DNA from: an uncultured Ruminococcus sp.
GTDB lineage: Bacteria > Bacillota > Clostridia > Oscillospirales > CAG-272
Assembly (NCBI GenBank): GCA_902778145.1
Contig: CACYWW010000013.1
Location: forward strand, 1 to 53,912
Direction of reading: 5' to 3'
DNA length: 53,912 nucleotides
The notes under the pieces were generated by a model. The model had not been told where the DNA came from. It ran no database searches and was given only the letters and a program-made list of their open reading frames with translations. Position numbers and translations under genes: made by a program. Shown in pieces: positions 32,450-41,892 of this stretch; positions within the stretch are counted from its first letter, which is position 1; each line of letters opens with the position of its first letter.

Positions 32450-33898
32450 TCAGACCTTCCAGGTCTTTCTTCTCGGGTTGTTGAGCGAGTCGTATCTCGG
32501 ACTGTCTTTTAAATGGAGCTCGAGTATCTTGGAGAAGTAGAGCATCGGATCCTCACGCGTCCTGCCGTCCGGCTGGATTATTTCAAAGTGGAGGTGGTTT
32601 CCGGTGCTGTCGCCGGTCGTTCCGACGAGCGCTATGACGTCGCCCTGCTTTACCGTCTGACCGACCTTGACGAGAAGCTTTGACGCGTGCGCGTAAAGCG
32701 TTATATATCCGTCGGAATGAAGGATCATGACGTAGTTGCCGTAGGATGATGAGTATTTGGCCGTGATGACCTTGCCCGCGCGCGACGCGTAGATATCTAC
32801 GCCTCTCGCCGCGCCGAGGTCGATGGCCTTATGGAACCTTATGCCGGAGGAAAGCGGGCTCGGTTCATATCCGAACCAGCCTGTTATCTTGAATTTCGTC
32901 ATCGGGAGCGGCCACAGATATCCGCCGTTGCCGTACGCCGCGGCGTTGAGCTCGGCAAGCCTTGCTCTTGCGGCGGCTTCCTCGTCCCTCGCCGCCTTCT
33001 CGGCGGCCTCACGCGCTTTTTTCGCGGCTTCCTCAGCCTCGCGCTTTTTTCTTTCCTCTTCCTCTTTGCGTTTGCGCTCCTCTTCGAGCTTGCGCTGGCG
33101 CTCTTCTTCGTCCTTTATAAGCTTTTCTTCCTCGGCCTTGGCGCGGGCGATCTCCGCGGAAAGCGACCTTTCCGCCTCCTCGCTTGATTCAAGCACCGTC
33201 TCGTAGTCGAGCTGATCCGCTTCGAGCTTGAGGATGTATTCCATCTTCTGCTGCTTGAGCTCCTTCGCGTCCTCGAGGCTCGCGGTGAGCTGCTTTGCGT
33301 ATTCCTCTTTCTCCGCCTTTGCGACGTTGAGGTCGTAGAGCTGTCCCTCGTGCTTCGTCGAGGTCGTTTCGAGCTGTTGTATCAGATGCTCCTGATAATC
33401 CATCAGCGTGCCGATGTAGTGTATGTTCGACAGGAAATCGGAAAGCGATGCGGAGTCGAGCAAGAACTCTATCGTTTTGAGAGAAGAGGAACCGGATTCA
33501 TAGTCATATCTGAGGAATTCGACGAGCGCGTCCTCCTGAGATTTGAGCTCCTCCTCGGTCTGACGGATCTCCTCCTCCTTCAGAGCTATGTAATCCTCGT
33601 ATCCGGATATGAGACGTTCGGTCGTCGTTATCTCGTTCTCGAGCGAGGCTATTTTTTCTATCAGCTCGTTTTTGAGCTCCTCGGTCTTTTCTATGTCGTC
33701 CTTTATCTCGCCGATTCGTTTTTTCGCCGAGTCGGACGCCGCCTTCTGCTCCTTCAGTAGCGTCTGAAGACCGCTTATCTCCTTCTGCTTCGCCTTTATC
33801 TCGTCGTTCGTGACGACGGCTCCCGGCGATATTACGAATACCGACAAAAGAGCGGCGGCAGAAAGGATTACGGACAAGACCTTCAGAAATTTTTTCAA
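32450..33898 (-). CDS. M23 peptidoglycan hydrolase with long coiled coil (EnvC-like)
   Basis: A 482-residue secreted protein with a signal peptide (about 1-28), long coiled coils (about 32-120 and 165-330, the latter very rich in Glu/Lys/Arg), and a C-terminal LytM/M23 domain (about 345-465). The zinc and catalytic residues are all kept: HKAID, LYAHASKL and HLHFE. So, unlike E. coli EnvC, it should cut peptidoglycan itself. It follows ftsX on the same strand, as expected for the hydrolase that FtsEX controls through its coiled coil during septation. Confidence 0.92.
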   Translation of the reverse strand: MKKFLKVLSVILSAAALLSVFVISPGAVVTNDEIKAKQKEISGLQTLLKEQKAASDSAKKRIGEIKDDIEKTEELKNELIEKIASLENEITTTERLISGYEDYIALKEEEIRQTEEELKSQEDALVEFLRYDYESGSSSLKTIEFLLDSASLSDFLSNIHYIGTLMDYQEHLIQQLETTSTKHEGQLYDLNVAKAEKEEYAKQLTASLEDAKELKQQKMEYILKLEADQLDYETVLESSEEAERSLSAEIARAKAEEEKLIKDEEERQRKLEEERKRKEEEERKKREAEEAAKKAREAAEKAARDEEAAARARLAELNAAAYGNGGYLWPLPMTKFKITGWFGYEPSPLSSGIRFHKAIDLGAARGVDIYASRAGKVITAKYSSSYGNYVMILHSDGYITLYAHASKLLVKVGQTVKQGDVIALVGTTGDSTGNHLHFEIIQPDGRTREDPMLYFSKILELHLKDSPRYDSLNNPRRKTWKV

Positions 33899-33948
33899 TT
33901 CAAGTCTCCTTTGGCAAATGCCGGTGAAACGGCACGGATCACCGCGCC

Positions 33949-34863
33949 TTAAACCTTAATGTATTTTGACAGAGAGATCTTCGATCCCACGTAGCTTGTC
34001 AGAAGTCCGAGCAGGATAAAGCCCGCCAGAACGAAGTACCAGACGGAAGAGAACGGGACTATCGTGATGACGCCCGCGGCGGATCCGTCAAAATTGAGCA
34101 GACGCTCCACGTTCCCGTAAATGATGAACTGAAGCAAAAACGCGATCGCGGCGGAAATGAGACCGGTGATGGCGGATTCCACCATGAACGGGAACGAGAT
34201 GAACCATCCCGTCGCCCCTATGTATCTCATTATCTCGATCTCTTCCCTGCGGGCGGTTATAGCCATCCTTACCGTGTTCATGATTATGACGACGGAGATG
34301 AAGAGGAGCACCGCCATGAAACCGCCGGATATCCAGAGCACCGTGTTCTTCAGCTTTTCAAGCTTCGCCGCGGTCTCGAGCCTGTCCTCGACCGTGCGGA
34401 ACTGCGGGAATTCGTTCTTGTTCCGGAGCGTGAACAGGAGGTTTGCCGCGTCCTGATCGCTGCCCGAGTACGTTATCGTGTATACCTCGAAGAACGGATT
34501 GTTCTCTTCGTTGAAGCGGTCGAGCACCTGCGGGTGCTTCGCGTATTTTTCACGCATGCGGCTGAGCGCCTCCTCACGGGAGGTGTATTCCACGTTATCG
34601 ACGTTCGGCAGCGTTCTGAGCTTCGCGTTCAGCGCGTCAAGCTCCTCGTCCGGAAGCTTTTCGTAGTTGCAGATGCAGACGATCTCGTTCAGCTCGTTCA
34701 GCGAATGGAGGTTTACGTAAAGATTGTAGATTATCAGTCCGAAGCAGCCGGAGATCAGAAGGCACGACGTCAGTATGAGGACCGACGCGAGCGACATCAG
34801 ACCGTTGCGGGAAAAGCCCTTGAAGCTGCGGGACATCAGATAAGAAAAGCTGTATTTACGCAT
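33949..34863 (-). CDS. ftsX: Cell division protein FtsX
   Basis: 304 residues with the family layout: a cytoplasmic N-terminus, TM1 (about 20-45), a large outer loop (about 46-170; NVEYTSREEALSRM is typical), then three membrane helices (about 172-300). It forms the membrane half of the FtsEX complex. FtsX does not transport a solute but passes ATP-driven movement to the outer hydrolase. The gene overlaps ftsE by 8 nt. Confidence 0.95.
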   Translation of the reverse strand: MRKYSFSYLMSRSFKGFSRNGLMSLASVLILTSCLLISGCFGLIIYNLYVNLHSLNELNEIVCICNYEKLPDEELDALNAKLRTLPNVDNVEYTSREEALSRMREKYAKHPQVLDRFNEENNPFFEVYTITYSGSDQDAANLLFTLRNKNEFPQFRTVEDRLETAAKLEKLKNTVLWISGGFMAVLLFISVVIIMNTVRMAITARREEIEIMRYIGATGWFISFPFMVESAITGLISAAIAFLLQFIIYGNVERLLNFDGSAAGVITIVPFSSVWYFVLAGFILLGLLTSYVGSKISLSKYIKV

Positions 34864-35566
34864 TTTCCGTCGCCTCCGCGCCTCCGACGGTATCGGAGAC
34901 GATCTTGCCGTGCGCGAGAGTGATCACTCTCACGTGGCTGTAATGGCGGATGAGCTCCACGTCGTGCGTTATGATCAGCACCGTGCGTCTGCCGTTTTCA
35001 CCAAGGGTGACGAGCAGATCCATGACGTCGCGGCTCATCTCGGGAGAGAGGTTGGCGGTCGGCTCGTCGGCGATGAGTATCTTCGGATTGTTGACGAGAG
35101 CTCTCGCGAGCGCCGTGCGCTGCTGCTCGCCGCCGGAGATCTCCGACGGGAAGTGGTTGGCGCGCGCCGAAATATCGAGCATGGAGAGTACGCGCGGTAC
35201 GGTCTCCTTTATCGTTTTCGAAGACTTTCCGATGACGCGCATCGCGAACGCGACGTTCTCGTATACCGTGTATTTCGGGAACAGCCTGTAATCCTGGAAA
35301 TCCATCCCGATCTTACATCTGTAGTCCGGTATTTTTCTTTTTTTCAGTTTTTTGAGATCCTGTCCGTCGACGGTGAGCGAGCCTGAGGTCGGCACCTCCA
35401 TGCGCGTGATCAGGCGCATTAGCGTCGTCTTGCCGGAGCCGTTGTCGCCGACGATGAACACCACCTCGCCGTCCTTTATCGAAAGGCTTATGTTGTTCAG
35501 CGCCGTGACGGTCGTGTCGCGCGACGAGGATCTGTAGATCTTTGTTACGTGTTTGAATTCTATCAT
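34856..35566 (-). CDS. ftsE: Cell division ATP-binding protein FtsE
   Basis: 236 residues, a single ABC ATPase. Walker A is GDNGSGKTT, the signature is SGGEQQR, Walker B is ILIADEPT and the switch His is in ITHDVEL. It would drive FtsX at the septum. It begins 20 nt after the regulator gene upstream and overlaps ftsX, so the block may be transcribed from the regulator's promoter. Confidence 0.96.
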   Translation of the reverse strand: MIEFKHVTKIYRSSSRDTTVTALNNISLSIKDGEVVFIVGDNGSGKTTLMRLITRMEVPTSGSLTVDGQDLKKLKKRKIPDYRCKIGMDFQDYRLFPKYTVYENVAFAMRVIGKSSKTIKETVPRVLSMLDISARANHFPSEISGGEQQRTALARALVNNPKILIADEPTANLSPEMSRDVMDLLVTLGENGRRTVLIITHDVELIRHYSHVRVITLAHGKIVSDTVGGAEATENA

Positions 35567-35586
35567 GTCCGGGTTTTTTAGAATAA

Positions 35587-36672
35587 TCAGAATTTAACGG
35601 GCTTGCTGGAAAGGTATTTTTTTACCATCAGCGCCACCTTGAAGGTTATCGCGTCGTCGAATTCACGCAGATCGAGTCCGGTCATCTTCTTGATCTTCTC
35701 GAGTCTGTATACGAGAGTGTTTCTGTGGACGAACAGCTTTCTCGACGTCTCGGAGACGTTGAGGTTGTTCTCAAAGAAGCACTGTATCGTCTGCAGCGTC
35801 TCGTGATCGAGCTGATCGAGGGATTCCTTCTTGAATATCTCGTGTAAGAACATCTCGCACAGAGTCGTCGGCAGCTGGTAGATCAGCCTGCCGATACCGA
35901 GGTTTTCGTATGCTACGATATCCTTTTCCGTGTCGAACACCTTGCCGACCTCGAGCGCTATCTGCGCCTCCTTGAAGGATCTCGCAAGATCCTTCACGCC
36001 GTCGGCGGCGGTGCCTATGCCGATCGCCACCTTCGTGTAGAATTCGGACTGGAGCGTGTCGGATATCTGACGGGCGAGATTGAATATCTCGGCGGGATCG
36101 TAATTCTGCTTGACCTCCTTGACGAGGACGATATCATGCTCGCCGACGCTTATAACGTAGTCCTTGTTTTTGTCCGGGAACATACCGGATACCATGTCGA
36201 ACGGTACCGGCTCGGTGCGTGAAACGAATTTTATGAGCATCACCACACGGAGAACGTCCGTGTTGAAGTGGAGCTCCTTGGATTTGATATAGATGTCGGA
36301 CGGGAGTATGTTGTCAAGGATTATGTTCTTTATGAAAGAGCTCTTGTCATACTTCTCGTCGTACAGGTTCTTGATGTTGTTGAGCGATACGGAGAGAATA
36401 CCGCATATCTTTTCAGCCATCTTGTCCTCGCCCTCGGCGAAAACGGCGTATTCCGCTTTTGCCGCCGAACCGATCGGACGGTACGTGTATCCGTTTATAC
36501 AAACGGTCTCAGAGGTATAGGCGAGCTCGTCCTTGACACCGCGGCGTATCTCTCCGATACGCACGAGTTCGGAACACGCAATGACCGCGCCGTTCTCGTC
36601 GATGACCCCTATCGTGCGGTCCACCACGTCTTTCATCTGGTGTATTATGCTCTGAAAAAGCCTGTTTGACAT
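35587..36672 (-). CDS. PucR/CdaR-type transcriptional regulator
   Basis: 361 residues. The N-terminal domain (about 1-130) is like the sugar-diacid recognition domain of CdaR (VVDRTIGVIDENGAVIACS), the middle is a degenerate GGDEF-like region (about 150-260), and the C-terminus is the PucR helix-turn-helix (NLNVSETSRKLFVHRNTLVYRLEKI). Such proteins usually respond to small metabolites such as sugar acids. The location just before ftsE is unusual for a metabolic regulator. It has its own promoter. Confidence 0.88.
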   Translation of the reverse strand: MSNRLFQSIIHQMKDVVDRTIGVIDENGAVIACSELVRIGEIRRGVKDELAYTSETVCINGYTYRPIGSAAKAEYAVFAEGEDKMAEKICGILSVSLNNIKNLYDEKYDKSSFIKNIILDNILPSDIYIKSKELHFNTDVLRVVMLIKFVSRTEPVPFDMVSGMFPDKNKDYVISVGEHDIVLVKEVKQNYDPAEIFNLARQISDTLQSEFYTKVAIGIGTAADGVKDLARSFKEAQIALEVGKVFDTEKDIVAYENLGIGRLIYQLPTTLCEMFLHEIFKKESLDQLDHETLQTIQCFFENNLNVSETSRKLFVHRNTLVYRLEKIKKMTGLDLREFDDAITFKVALMVKKYLSSKPVKF

Positions 36673-36717
36673 TTCCTTAACCGTTTCCTTTTTAGATTTT
36701 GCGAAATATTAAAAATC

Positions 36718-36746
36718 ATTATATATTGCCTTTTCGCGGAATTCAA
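36718..36746 (-). promoter_or_regulatory. Sigma-A promoter of the PucR-type gene and possibly ftsEX
   Basis: On the minus strand, TTGAAT (36746-36741), 17-bp spacer, TATAAT (36723-36718). Confidence 0.8.
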
Positions 36747-36814
36747 TATAATTCACAAAATTTTTTATAAACTTTTTCAAATAAAGGGGTGTTTTTTGGG
36801 GATTTTCCACAAAA

Positions 36815-37540
36815 TCAGCCGAATTCATATCCTATACAGGACATGACGTAAACGGGCGCCGTCTCGCATCTGAGGATCCTCGGACCGAACGTCACGGGGC
36901 GGATCCCGAGGGAAAGAGCGAGAGCGCGCTCGCGCGGCGACCATCCGCCCTCCGGCCCGACGAAAACGTATATATCGCTCTCAGCTCCGCTCAGCGCGGA
37001 ACGCAGCGGGAGCGTTCGTTCGTCCTCGTCACAGAAAAGATACGTACCGCCCGGGGGAAGCGAGCCAGCGGCGTCGGTGAAAAAAAGGGCGGGGGCGACG
37101 GCGGGTATGACCGCGCGTCCGCTCTGCTGAGCCGCCTCACGCGCGATATCCGACCAGCGCTTTATCTTCTTTGCAAGCGATCTCTCGTCCGGGCGCGATA
37201 TACAGCGTTCGCTGATCACGGGGACGATCTCGCAGACACCGAGCTCCGTCGTCTTCTGTATTATCAGCTCGAATTTGTCGGATTTCGGCAGCGACTGGAA
37301 AAGATGCACCCTGACGGGAAGCTCCGGCGTGCCGTCGATCATATGATCTATGCGGCATACGACCTCGGACGGGGAGGATGAGATGATCACGCATTCCGCC
37401 GCGGCGCCTTCGCCGTCGCATAAAACGAGACGCTCGCCCGCGCGCATACGCAGCGCGGCGGAAACGTGCACCGCGTCGCCGCCGGTAAGCGTCACCGTTT
37501 CCGCCGAAAGGGCGCCCGGCGCGACGAAGATCCGCGTCAT
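36815..37540 (-). CDS. rsmE: 16S rRNA (uracil1498-N3)-methyltransferase
   Basis: 241 residues. An N-terminal PUA-like domain is followed by a SPOUT knot methyltransferase domain with the family motifs GPEGGWSPRE and GPRILRCETAP. It methylates U1498 of 16S rRNA in the assembled 30S subunit using SAM. It overlaps the XRE-cupin gene by 4 nt. Confidence 0.94.
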   Translation of the reverse strand: MTRIFVAPGALSAETVTLTGGDAVHVSAALRMRAGERLVLCDGEGAAAECVIISSSPSEVVCRIDHMIDGTPELPVRVHLFQSLPKSDKFELIIQKTTELGVCEIVPVISERCISRPDERSLAKKIKRWSDIAREAAQQSGRAVIPAVAPALFFTDAAGSLPPGGTYLFCDEDERTLPLRSALSGAESDIYVFVGPEGGWSPRERALALSLGIRPVTFGPRILRCETAPVYVMSCIGYEFG

Positions 37541-38118
37541 TTCGCGTCGTCCCCTGGTATGACCACCGCGAGGAACGAGCAGTCCTCACCGCCCGCCGCG
37601 ATCATGCCGTGCGGATGAGACGAGTCAAGATAAATGCAGTCTCCCTCCTCAAGCAGCTCCGTCTTGCCGTCCACGACCATGCGGAGACTGCCTTTGACGA
37701 CCATGTCGAATTCCTGACCCTCGTGTACGGAAAGCGGTATCGGCGCGTGCTGCGCCTCGTCTGAATAAGGCGCCGTGACCATGAAGGGCTCTACCTTTCT
37801 GCCCTTGAAGAGGTACGACATGTTCTTGTACGAGAACCCGCGTCTGCGCTCGACCGGGATGCCCTCGTTCTTTTTGACGACCTGATATACGGAGAGACGC
37901 GGCGTCTCGCCCATAATGAGATCCGTCACGTCCACGCCGAGATGGTGGGCGCATTTGTAAAGGAACGATATCGGTATATCGGTCTCTCCGCGTTCGCACG
38001 CCGTGTAAAACTCTCTGCTGGTGCCGGTGATCTCCGCCATTTCCTCGACCGTGATATCGAGTATGTCGCGCATGGTCTGAAGGCGCGTTCCTATATTTTT
38101 AAGATCGGACTGTTCCAT
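37537..38118 (-). CDS. XRE-family regulator with cupin domain
   Basis: 193 residues. A helix-turn-helix of the XRE type (about 8-65; ITVEEMAEITGTSREFYTACERGET) is joined to a cupin (about 110-185; HEGQEFDMVVKGSLRMVV, then HPHGMIAAGG). Proteins of this build sense small molecules and often control polyamine, amino acid or envelope genes. It is divergent from the MurE-like gene, with 143 bp and two promoters between them, so it may control that gene as well as itself and rsmE. Confidence 0.9.
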   Translation of the reverse strand: MEQSDLKNIGTRLQTMRDILDITVEEMAEITGTSREFYTACERGETDIPISFLYKCAHHLGVDVTDLIMGETPRLSVYQVVKKNEGIPVERRRGFSYKNMSYLFKGRKVEPFMVTAPYSDEAQHAPIPLSVHEGQEFDMVVKGSLRMVVDGKTELLEEGDCIYLDSSHPHGMIAAGGEDCSFLAVVIPGDDAK

Positions 38119-38149
38119 GATCCCTCCGTGATAATATTACTGCGAGTTT

Positions 38150-38178
38150 ATTTTACCATATTTTTTTACATATTTCAA
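38150..38178 (-). promoter_or_regulatory. Sigma-A promoter of XRE-cupin and rsmE
   Basis: On the minus strand, TTGAAA (38178-38173), 17-bp spacer ending TGG, TAAAAT (38155-38150). It is back to back with the promoter at 38200. Confidence 0.75.
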
Positions 38179-38199
38179 TAGATTATCGGGCTTTTGAGG

Positions 38200-38228
38200 T
38201 TGATTTTTTATTATTTTTCGGTTATAAT
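38200..38228 (+). promoter_or_regulatory. Sigma-A promoter of the MurE-like gene
   Basis: TTGATT (38200-38205), 17-bp spacer, TATAAT (38223-38228), 33 bp before the GTG start. Confidence 0.75.
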
Positions 38229-38261
38229 TCGGTTAAGGAAAAAACCACGGAGTGCTTTACA

Positions 38262-39776
38262 GTGAAAAAATTCATATTTGATGATTTCAGAAAAAGGCTG
38301 TCGGACAAGGGACTGCTCGTCTCCTCCGACGAGCCGTGTGAGGATGAGATAACGTTCGTGACCGCGGACAGCAAGAAGGCGGTCCCGGGGACCCTGTTCA
38401 TATGCAAGGGCAATCACTTCAGGCCGGAGTATCTTGACGACGCAGTGTCGCGCGGAGCGGTCTGCTTTGTCGCCGAAAAAAGGTTCACAGACACCGTGCC
38501 CTGCATGATCGTTTCGGACGTTCGCGCGGCTTTGGCGGAGATCGCCGATCTTTATTACGGCCATCCGTCGGGTGATCTCGATATTACCGCCGTCACCGGC
38601 ACTAAGGGGAAGACGACCGTCGTCCACTTCATAAAAGCGCTTATCGACGCAGACCTCGAAAACCGCGGCAGACCCGGCTGCGGTCTCATATCCACGGTAG
38701 AAACGTACGACGGGAAGACGGCGGAGGAGAGCGTGAACTCGACCCCGGAGTCGATAGATCTTCAGAGGATACTTTACAACTGCCGGGAAAACGGGCTTGA
38801 CCGCGTCGTGTGCGAGGTGTCGAGCCAGGCGCTGAAATATCACCGGGTAAGATGCGTGAGATTCGGCACCGCGGTGTTCACCAACATCGGCGAGGACCAC
38901 ATCTCACCCGTCGAGCACCCGGACTTCGAGGATTATTTCACGTCCAAGCTCAGCGTTTTCAAACAGTGCGGCAGAGCCGTCATAAACCGCGGCTGCGACT
39001 TCTTCGACCGTGTTTACGCTGCGGCGTCACAATGCGGCAGAGTGATAACGTACGGTGATACGCCGGACTGCGACGTCATGTATTCGGATCTGCGGAAGGA
39101 GAACGGAAGGACTGTCTTCCATATGAGGACGCCGTATTACGAAGGCGATTTCACGCTCAGGATAGCGGGATTCTTCAACGTCGAAAACGCCGCCGCCGCC
39201 GTAGCCGCGACGCTGCCGGTCGGGTCGGAGGCGCCGATAGACGAAGAGACGGTGAGGCGCGTGCTCGCCGGGGTCGCCGTTTCCGGAAGGATGGAGACTT
39301 ATCAGTCAGACGACGGATCCGTCGTCGCGATAGTCGACTACGCGCACAACGCCATGTCGTTTGAAACGATATTCTCCTTCGTTCTGAAGGAATATCCCGG
39401 CAGAAGGATAGTTTCCGTTTTCGGCTCCGTCGGAAACAAGGCGGAGGTGCGCAGATACGCGCTCGGGAGGATCGCCGGAAAATACAGTGACTTCGTATAT
39501 ATAACCTCGGAGCATCCGGACTACGAGAGTCCGTACGCCATAGCGGAGCAGATAGCCGCGGGCATAAAAGAGGGAAAGGCGGATTACACGGTGATACCGG
39601 ACCGCGAAATTGCCGTCGAGACCGCTGTGAGAGAGGCGCCGGACAACACGGTCGTACTCATACTCGGGGTCGGTGACGAGACTACGCAGCGTATAAACGG
39701 CGTCCTGTACGAGCGCCGTTCGGACAGTGAATGCGCGCTTTCCGCGCTCGGACAAAGATCCGGCGCGCACGTCTGA
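38262..39776 (+). CDS. MurE-like Mur ligase
   Basis: 504 residues with the three Mur ligase domains. The ATP loop is GTKGKTT, the central region has CEVSSQALKYHRV and TNIGEDH as in MurE, and the C-terminal domain starts VDYAHNAMSFE. The residue block that reads DNPR in diaminopimelate-adding MurE is SEHPDYESP here, which also differs from the usual lysine form, so the amino acid added cannot be called, and it may be a paralog of the housekeeping MurE. The start is GTG, with GGAG 9 nt upstream. It is followed after 18 nt by a lipoprotein gene. Confidence 0.85.
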   Translation: MKKFIFDDFRKRLSDKGLLVSSDEPCEDEITFVTADSKKAVPGTLFICKGNHFRPEYLDDAVSRGAVCFVAEKRFTDTVPCMIVSDVRAALAEIADLYYGHPSGDLDITAVTGTKGKTTVVHFIKALIDADLENRGRPGCGLISTVETYDGKTAEESVNSTPESIDLQRILYNCRENGLDRVVCEVSSQALKYHRVRCVRFGTAVFTNIGEDHISPVEHPDFEDYFTSKLSVFKQCGRAVINRGCDFFDRVYAAASQCGRVITYGDTPDCDVMYSDLRKENGRTVFHMRTPYYEGDFTLRIAGFFNVENAAAAVAATLPVGSEAPIDEETVRRVLAGVAVSGRMETYQSDDGSVVAIVDYAHNAMSFETIFSFVLKEYPGRRIVSVFGSVGNKAEVRRYALGRIAGKYSDFVYITSEHPDYESPYAIAEQIAAGIKEGKADYTVIPDREIAVETAVREAPDNTVVLILGVGDETTQRINGVLYERRSDSECALSALGQRSGAHV

Positions 39777-39794
39777 TCGATACGGGAGGATAAT

Positions 39795-40997
39795 ATGGTA
39801 ATAAAAAGAATCGCCGCGGCTCTTGCGGCGGTACTGGCGGTCGCGGGGCTCGGCTCCTGCAAAAGCGGCGGGATGAGCGACAAAGACGTTTTCGTTACGG
39901 CGGCGACACCGTTCCGGGAGATCGTTCCGGCGTACGGTAAAAGCGTCTCATCGGTCCTTGTGAAGCCTTCATCCGGCGCGGGATCGAACGGCGCGGCGAC
40001 TTATACCTATAACACCGAGGACGGCCCGAAAACGGAGGAGGCTCCGGTGACAGCCTTTATCTCGGGCGACGGGGATATTTCCGTCACCGTCGGAGAGCTG
40101 ACCTTCACTCTCGGCAAGACCGTTTCCGTCAACGGCTCGCCGGTCAGAATCACTGACGGCGGGAAGCTGTCGGACGTGATCGGTAAGTTCATATCCGATT
40201 TCTGCCGCGACGCCGACGCCTCGCGTTTTGAATCGGCGCCGGACAGCATCAGAGCTGCGGATACGGACGTCGAGGTCACAAGGTATACTCTCCGGCTCGA
40301 CCGCGCGGAATATCTGCGGGCGTTCGACCGAGCGCTCTCCGGACTCGATCAGAATAAAGAGTATCTCACAGATATGCTCGGGCTCTACGCGTATCTGCAC
40401 GATATGGACCGTGACGGCGATGAGCTTCTTTCACAGCTGATATCGGATATAAAAGCCGCCGTGAACGACGGCGGCGAGCAGGCGGTTTGGCAGAGATACG
40501 TGAGAAACGGCGAAAAGTCGCCTTTGACGGCGGCGTGCCGCCTCAAGGTGGGCGACAGCGTCCTGCGGTATCTCTGCGCCGAGGGCGACACGTACACGGA
40601 GCTCGAGCTTTTCGTACAGATCGGAGATAAGAAATTCGAGCTGGCGTACGAAAAACGGTCGACCGGTATGTCGGATTCCTACAACGTCAGGATCTCCGAG
40701 GGAGACAGGATAACGTATTTCGACGGCGAGACGGAGACGGCGTACAAGAGCGGAGGAGTGAGCTTTGAGCTTCTGGCGACAAAGGGCTCCGCCACCGTGA
40801 ACGGGCTCAATGTGAAGACCGTGTTCAACGGTATGCCGTCGCTTTCATACAAAGGCTCCGGAAATTTCACAAGGCACGGAAAACGCACTGAATTCAGCTT
40901 TGACCTCAGCTTAACGGAAGGCGCCGGCAAGCCGGCTGAGATAAGCGGCGACGCCGTTTCCCCCACGGAGGCTCTGTCCGCCCTGTTCGGCGGCTGA
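39795..40997 (+). CDS. Lipoprotein of unknown function
   Basis: A 400-residue protein with a signal peptide and lipobox LGSC (Cys23), then a mixed alpha/beta body I do not recognise. The C-terminal third is beta-rich (FELAYEKRSTG, GNFTRHGKRTEFSFDLSL), perhaps a LolA-like or barrel-like fold, which is only an impression. The AGGAGG-type ribosome site is clear, and it lies 18 nt behind the MurE-like gene, so it is probably co-transcribed and may act at the cell wall. Confidence 0.75.
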   Translation: MVIKRIAAALAAVLAVAGLGSCKSGGMSDKDVFVTAATPFREIVPAYGKSVSSVLVKPSSGAGSNGAATYTYNTEDGPKTEEAPVTAFISGDGDISVTVGELTFTLGKTVSVNGSPVRITDGGKLSDVIGKFISDFCRDADASRFESAPDSIRAADTDVEVTRYTLRLDRAEYLRAFDRALSGLDQNKEYLTDMLGLYAYLHDMDRDGDELLSQLISDIKAAVNDGGEQAVWQRYVRNGEKSPLTAACRLKVGDSVLRYLCAEGDTYTELELFVQIGDKKFELAYEKRSTGMSDSYNVRISEGDRITYFDGETETAYKSGGVSFELLATKGSATVNGLNVKTVFNGMPSLSYKGSGNFTRHGKRTEFSFDLSLTEGAGKPAEISGDAVSPTEALSALFGG

Positions 40998-41052
40998 ATC
41001 AAACATTTTGCCGTATACCGGAAAAGCCGGATAACGGTGCTGCGTTCAGATC

Positions 41053-41083
41053 AAAAAACCGGCTGGATTTCAGCCGGTTTTTT
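41053..41083. terminator. Bidirectional terminator
   Basis: AAAAAACCGGCTG and CAGCCGGTTTTTT (13-bp perfect arms, loop GATTT) lie between the lipoprotein gene and the convergent HAD gene. The end of the HAD coding sequence touches the T-run. Confidence 0.93.
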
Positions 41084-41891
41084 ATGAAAGCTTGCGGTCG
41101 AGCAGATCGATGAGATAGGCGATGGCGCCGTCCTTGCAGTGGCAGGCGACTATATCCGCCATGGCGACGATCTTATCCATTCCGGATGACGGGACGACGG
41201 CGAAGTCGGCTTTTCTCAGCATGTCCTCGTCGTTTTCGTAGTCGCCGCAGCAGTACGTCGTGTACTCTCCGAGCATTTTTTTCAGATACCTCACCTGATT
41301 TCCCTTTGTCGCCCCGGGATCGAGCAGCTCGAGCAGCGTGGGGCAGGACATTGAAACCGCGAACCTGCCGCCGCTGTTTTTGCGCACGTATTCGTTCGCT
41401 TCGAGTATCTGTTCGCGTGTGCCGATGAGCACTATCTTGTTCCAGCCGTCGCCCGGCATCCGGTCGAACGGGACAGTCATGACGTTCGAAATGTACTGCT
41501 TCAGATCGTTGTACGCCGCGGGGTTTATCTCCGGCGTCATATATCCTTTGCCGCGGTTTATGCGTATGCCGAGCTCCGGCATATCCTTCTGAAGCCGTGA
41601 AAGGAACGGCAGCGCGAACGACGTGTCGACGCAGATCTCGTTTATCCTCGTATCCGTCTCCTTATCATAAAGATAGCTCCCGTTCGACAGAACGGCAGGC
41701 GCGTTGCAAAGGCTGAAAAAGTCCGGCACCACGCTTCTGACGGAAAACTCCACACGCCCGGAGGCAAACGTGAAAAGACCGCCCTCCGATTTGAAATATT
41801 CTATCGCTTCGTTGTTCTTCCTGACGCCTTCCGCGGATCCGGTGTACGTTCCGTCGATATCCGATATAATTATACTGCCTTTGAATTTCAT
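41082..41891 (-). CDS. HAD-superfamily phosphatase (Cof type)
   Basis: 269 residues. Motif I is IISDIDGTYTG (nucleophile and acid Asp), motif II is VLSNGSYLYD-like, and motif IV is CCGDYENDEDML. The type IIB cap in between is that of the Cof/YidA sugar phosphatases. It probably dephosphorylates a sugar or cofactor phosphate in the cytoplasm. It begins 1 nt after dapA ends, so the two are expressed together. Confidence 0.88.
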   Translation of the reverse strand: MKFKGSIIISDIDGTYTGSAEGVRKNNEAIEYFKSEGGLFTFASGRVEFSVRSVVPDFFSLCNAPAVLSNGSYLYDKETDTRINEICVDTSFALPFLSRLQKDMPELGIRINRGKGYMTPEINPAAYNDLKQYISNVMTVPFDRMPGDGWNKIVLIGTREQILEANEYVRKNSGGRFAVSMSCPTLLELLDPGATKGNQVRYLKKMLGEYTTYCCGDYENDEDMLRKADFAVVPSSGMDKIVAMADIVACHCKDGAIAYLIDLLDRKLS

Positions 41892-41892
41892 T

